DNA from: Hoeflea prorocentri
GTDB taxonomy: Bacteria > Pseudomonadota > Alphaproteobacteria > Rhizobiales > Rhizobiaceae
Assembly: GCF_027944115.1 (NCBI RefSeq)
Contig: NZ_JAPJZI010000001.1
Coordinates: forward strand, 310,001 to 374,000
Reading direction: 5' to 3'
DNA length: 64,000 bases
Shown: positions 61,080 to 64,000 of the stretch, in pieces
Numbering within the stretch: position 1 is the stretch's first letter
Layout of the letters: every line of letters starts with the position of its first letter
The notes under the pieces: model-generated
What the model was told of the DNA's origin: nothing
What the model saw: the letters and a program-made list of their open reading frames with translations, nothing else
Databases searched by the model: none
Program-made: the position numbers and the translations under genes

Positions 61080-61607
61080 TTAGTTGGTTACCGGGCCAAT
61101 TGCTCCCTCATATTGGGGGATTTCGCGATCGGAGGCTGCGTTTGCTTCAAGATTGGCCCAGTTCGTCGAACCGATGTTGATGTTGCCGGGGATATCTTCT
61201 TCCCAGAAACCCACGACGTTCTTCGTGATGTTCAAATAGAGCTTGCCGTCGACAATGCGCCAAAGATGCGGGTTGGCCGGGACCTTGCCGCCCTTGGCAA
61301 TGCCATAGGCGCAGTGGCCGTCAAACTGCGGAGCGTATTTTTCCGGGTTGGCGGCGAACTTGTCGCGGTTCTCAGGTGTCGAGAATGCCCATTTTGCGCC
61401 ATTGTGTTCAACAGTGTAATCGGCATTGCCGCGCACGGCTGAAGGCTGTGCAGTGCCGACGGGAGCCTGATCAAGATCAAAATAGGCAACAACGTCGTAA
61501 CCTGAAACGGCGTAACCGGAACTGTCTACATACTGATCGCCTGCGAATGCCGAAAAGGCGCTGCCGGCGAGGAAGGTCAATGCGAGGGCTGTTGTGCGAA
61601 GTGACAT
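61080..61607 (-). CDS. Secreted YHS domain protein
   Basis: A 175-residue protein with a signal peptide (to about FSAFA) and one YHS-type domain. GYAVSGYDVVAYF is the YHS start, VEHNGAKWAFSTPENRDKFAANPEKYAPQFDGHCAYG the central part. YHS domains are thought to bind metals or act as redox sensors, but the single Cys here limits direct metal ligation. The start at 61607 fits the signal peptide. It faces the thioredoxin-like gene across a shared terminator. Confidence 0.88.
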   Translation of the reverse strand: MSLRTTALALTFLAGSAFSAFAGDQYVDSSGYAVSGYDVVAYFDLDQAPVGTAQPSAVRGNADYTVEHNGAKWAFSTPENRDKFAANPEKYAPQFDGHCAYGIAKGGKVPANPHLWRIVDGKLYLNITKNVVGFWEEDIPGNINIGSTNWANLEANAASDREIPQYEGAIGPVTN

Positions 61608-61833
61608 ATATTCTCTCCCGTGTGGCTGTGTGGAGCCATAATTACGGCGCGTTGTGGCCGATTGCCATTCACGGCTCTACACAGGTTCGTTAGTTGTGTG
61701 TGTTTCTTTGCCGGATGGATGCCAGGGCCATTTGATCAAGGTGCGCGCGCTTGACAAAGGCGGCCGCAACACGAAGTAACGAAAGAGGCTGTGCGAGCGT
61801 CTGCACAAGCCCCCGACGGCAACAACGAAACCT

Positions 61834-63441
61834 GTGAGGCAGACATTGAGAGATCTTTCACGTCCCGGGCGCTCGCCTGTTCTTTCAGGAAAAGCCATGG
61901 CGGCCACCTCACATCCGTTGGCAACGCAGGCAGCCATACAGACTCTTCAAAATGGCGGAAACGCAATGGATGCAGCCATTGCCGCCTGTGCGGTGCAATG
62001 TGTCGTTGAGCCTCATTCGACCGGGGTCGGTGGGGATTGTTTCTGCCTGTATGCGCCGGAAGGCAGTGATGAACTTGTCGCCTATAATGGGTCCGGCCGG
62101 ACGCCCGCGGCGACGGACGCCGATGCGCTTTTGCGCAGTGGCATGAAGGATATTCCGAGATATTCGCCGGTTTCGGTCACGGTGCCCGGGGCAATCGATG
62201 CCTGGGTCCGGCTTCTCAAAGACCATGGGCGTCTGTCGCTCGCCGAAGTATTGATGCCGGCAATCGGATACGCCGAGGACGGTTTCCCCATTTCTCCGCG
62301 CATTCATTTCGATATGGCCAACCAGGCGGAGTTTCTCGGCAACGATCCCGTCAGTTCCGCGACGTACCTAAAGGATGGCAAGGCTCCGGCGGTGGGATCG
62401 GTGATGCGTCTTCCGCAATTGGCCAGGACGATGAGGGCGGTTGCCGAGCAAGGCTCCGACGTCTTTTACAAGGGCTGGATCGCGCGCGACATTGTCGAAC
62501 GATTGCAGGAACTTGGCGGCGTACACACGATGGACGATCTTGCCCGTGCGGGCGGGGAGTATGTTGCGCCAATTGCATCGCGATACCGCGACCATACCAT
62601 TCACCAGTGCCCGCCCAACGGGCAGGGTGTCATTGCGCTCTTGCTGCTGAACATGATGCAGCGGTTCGATATCGATCCCGGCGGACCGCTGACGGCGGAT
62701 CGCATTCATCTTGAAATCGAGGCATGCCGGCTTGCCTATGCGGCGCGCAATCATTTTGTCGGCGATCCTGAGTTTTCGGCAGTGCCGGTCGAAGTGCTGC
62801 TTTCAGACGATTATGCGCGCAAATTGGCGGGATCCATCGACATGTCCCGGGCAACGGTGCCTGCGGTAGATATTGATGTGCCGCGCCACCGCGATACGGT
62901 CTATATCAGCGTGGTCGATGAGGACCGCAACGCCTGCAGTTTCATCAATACGCTGTTTTTTGGCTTCGGCAGCGGCATAACGGCGCCGGAATCGGGCGTA
63001 ACGCTGCATAATCGCGGCCAGGGCTTTACACTCCAGGAAGGCCATCCGAACCGTATCGCTCCGGGCAAGAGGCCGCTGCACACCATTATTCCCGCCATGG
63101 AGACGAAAGACGGCCGTGCGCAGATGTCCTTTGGTGTTATGGGCGGTCAATATCAGGCATTCGGGCATATGCAGTTCTTGTCGCGGTATCATGATTTCGG
63201 GCTCGACCTTCAGGAAGCAATGGACGCGCCACGTTTCATGGCCGATCCGTTCAACGGGCAGGTCGAGATGGAGAACGCGATCGATGCCGATATCTGTGAG
63301 GACCTTGTTCGGCGTGGCCACGACATCGCGACGGCGTCCGTTCCGATTGGAGGATCGCAGGCCATTGCTATCGATTGGGAAAACAACGTCCTGACCGGAG
63401 CTTCTGACCCGCGCAAGGATGGCTGCGCGATCGGCTACTGA
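61834..63441 (+). CDS. Gamma-glutamyltransferase family enzyme
   Basis: A 535-residue Ntn-hydrolase of the GGT family, normally cleaved autocatalytically into two subunits. RSPVLSGKAMAATSHPLATQAA is the GGT start, GGNAMDAAIAA follows, and the nucleophile is the Thr at about residue 355 in RDTVYISVVD. TLFFGFGSGI and MGGQYQAFGHMQ are conserved small-subunit stretches. No signal peptide is evident, so a cytoplasmic GGT-like hydrolase such as an amide or oxamate hydrolase is as likely as a periplasmic glutathione-degrading GGT. GTG 61834 is the first start that keeps the conserved N-terminus. Confidence 0.9.
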   Translation: MRQTLRDLSRPGRSPVLSGKAMAATSHPLATQAAIQTLQNGGNAMDAAIAACAVQCVVEPHSTGVGGDCFCLYAPEGSDELVAYNGSGRTPAATDADALLRSGMKDIPRYSPVSVTVPGAIDAWVRLLKDHGRLSLAEVLMPAIGYAEDGFPISPRIHFDMANQAEFLGNDPVSSATYLKDGKAPAVGSVMRLPQLARTMRAVAEQGSDVFYKGWIARDIVERLQELGGVHTMDDLARAGGEYVAPIASRYRDHTIHQCPPNGQGVIALLLLNMMQRFDIDPGGPLTADRIHLEIEACRLAYAARNHFVGDPEFSAVPVEVLLSDDYARKLAGSIDMSRATVPAVDIDVPRHRDTVYISVVDEDRNACSFINTLFFGFGSGITAPESGVTLHNRGQGFTLQEGHPNRIAPGKRPLHTIIPAMETKDGRAQMSFGVMGGQYQAFGHMQFLSRYHDFGLDLQEAMDAPRFMADPFNGQVEMENAIDADICEDLVRRGHDIATASVPIGGSQAIAIDWENNVLTGASDPRKDGCAIGY

Positions 63442-63633
63442 AGATATGAGACGGGCCGGCGGTCGACCGATTTCGCGTTAATGATGATCTGCGCCGCCAG
63501 AAAGCCGCCTAGTTTGGAATATAACGAGGCCGTCGTCACAATCTCCGGATGATGAAAGCCGGCATTGTTTCATGTCAATTCGGTGATAGATTGTCGCAGA
63601 ATCATCCGGTAGCAGAGGCCGTTCAACTCTTTC

Positions 63634-64000
63634 ATGCTTCGATTTCTTCGTTCCGAATACGCGCTCATCGTGGGCTTTATCATTACAGGTCTGGCCTATG
63701 GTCCGTTTTCGGGCCTGTTTGGTGAGACCTTTACCGGGCCTGTCTATACTGTTTTGTTTGTGGTGCTCTTTACCAGCATGCTGCTGCTTTCGTTCTCGGC
63801 AGTGCGGCATGCCGACCATCTGGCCGAACTGCTTGGTGAGCCTTACGGCACGCTGATCCTGACGATTGCCGTCATTACCATTGAGGTTGCCTTGATCTCG
63901 GCAATCATGCTCAGCGGCGATGCACAGCCCACCCTTGCACGCGATACGATGATGGCCGTCCTGATGATCGTGATGAACGGCGTTGTCGGTCTTGTGCTGC
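63634..64000 (+). CDS. Calcium/proton antiporter ChaA-like, cut by right edge
   Basis: The frame from ATG 63634 stays open to the end of the window (122 residues present). The translation MLRFLRSEYALIVG is followed by the membrane segment IITGLAYGPFSGLF, then VVLFTSMLLLSFSAVRHAD. HLAELLGEPYGTLILTIAVI matches the conserved first acidic helix of Ca2+/H+ exchangers, where the Glu lies in TIEVALISAIM. A purine-rich stretch before the ATG (AGCAGAGG at about 63611) may serve as ribosome-binding site. Only the N-terminal half is visible, so the family call rests on this helix and the hydrophobicity. Confidence 0.8.
   Translation, partial: MLRFLRSEYALIVGFIITGLAYGPFSGLFGETFTGPVYTVLFVVLFTSMLLLSFSAVRHADHLAELLGEPYGTLILTIAVITIEVALISAIMLSGDAQPTLARDTMMAVLMIVMNGVVGLVL

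Noticed and set aside
1-64000. CRISPR arrays, tRNA/rRNA genes, transposases and prophage genes
   Set aside because: I saw no regularly spaced short repeats outside the exoprotein gene, no tRNA-like cloverleaf with conserved loop sequences, and no transposase, integrase or phage structural proteins. A tRNA scan would be the decisive check.

Overview
The window looks like chromosomal DNA of an alphaproteobacterium, most probably of the order Hyphomicrobiales (Rhizobiales). The grounds are the family mix: two IalB-type proteins, a DUF1194 von Willebrand protein, two DctPQM TRAP transporters, MmyB-type and GcvA-type regulators, and GC-rich third codon positions throughout. Species is not assigned. 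I saw no rRNA, tRNA, CRISPR array, insertion sequence or prophage. Both edges cut genes: a large exoprotein on the left and a Ca2+/H+ antiporter on the right.

Layout. 3-6617: a two-partner secretion locus with the C-terminal part of a repeat-rich TpsA exoprotein, its TpsB outer-membrane transporter, and two consecutive IalB-family proteins. 6644-19846: an aromatic or cyclic acid catabolic region. It holds two MarR regulators, an acyl-CoA thioesterase, a DctPQM importer, and an eight-gene, tightly overlapping operon coding for a Rieske oxygenase (reductase, alpha, beta), an acyl-CoA ligase, a thiolase-like protein without thiolase catalytic residues, a DUF35 protein fused to a degenerate SDR, a cyclase-family hydrolase and an SDR. 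A TATATGA-type operator recurs in three promoter regions of this cluster, which suggests a single regulon. 19915-32767: mixed housekeeping and signalling genes (fasciclin protein, DUF3095, soluble two-PAS chemotaxis receptor, AGCS symporter, glycerate kinase, CbpA/CbpM, GH25 hydrolase, alcohol dehydrogenase, FHA-transmembrane-protease fusion). 32838-42820: small regulator/enzyme units, several divergent around clear inverted repeats (TetR with three operator copies, XRE/MmyB, LysR/SDR), plus a metallo-beta-lactamase-like/sirtuin pair, adenylate cyclase, UspA, DUF1194 and an aldo/keto reductase. 42859-50557: an RND efflux pair, then CYTH-CHAD and Na/Pi symporter genes. 50692-60377: a second catabolic island with TRAP transporter, DadA-like oxidase, LysR, ThDP enzyme, GntR, Asp/Glu racemase-family protein and a DenD-like dehydrogenase. 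60458-64000: thioredoxin-like protein, YHS protein, gamma-glutamyltransferase-like enzyme and the start of a ChaA-type antiporter.

The most unusual part is 15914-18339. A thiolase fold lacking both the nucleophilic Cys and the GHP histidine is translationally coupled to a Zn-ribbon/OB-fold (DUF35) protein whose SDR tail has lost the Gly-rich loop and the YxxxK pair. By analogy with steroid side-chain aldolases (Ltp2 with the DUF35 part of ChsH2), this pair may be a carbon-carbon lyase acting on the CoA ester made by the operon's ligase. That is inference; the substrate is unknown.
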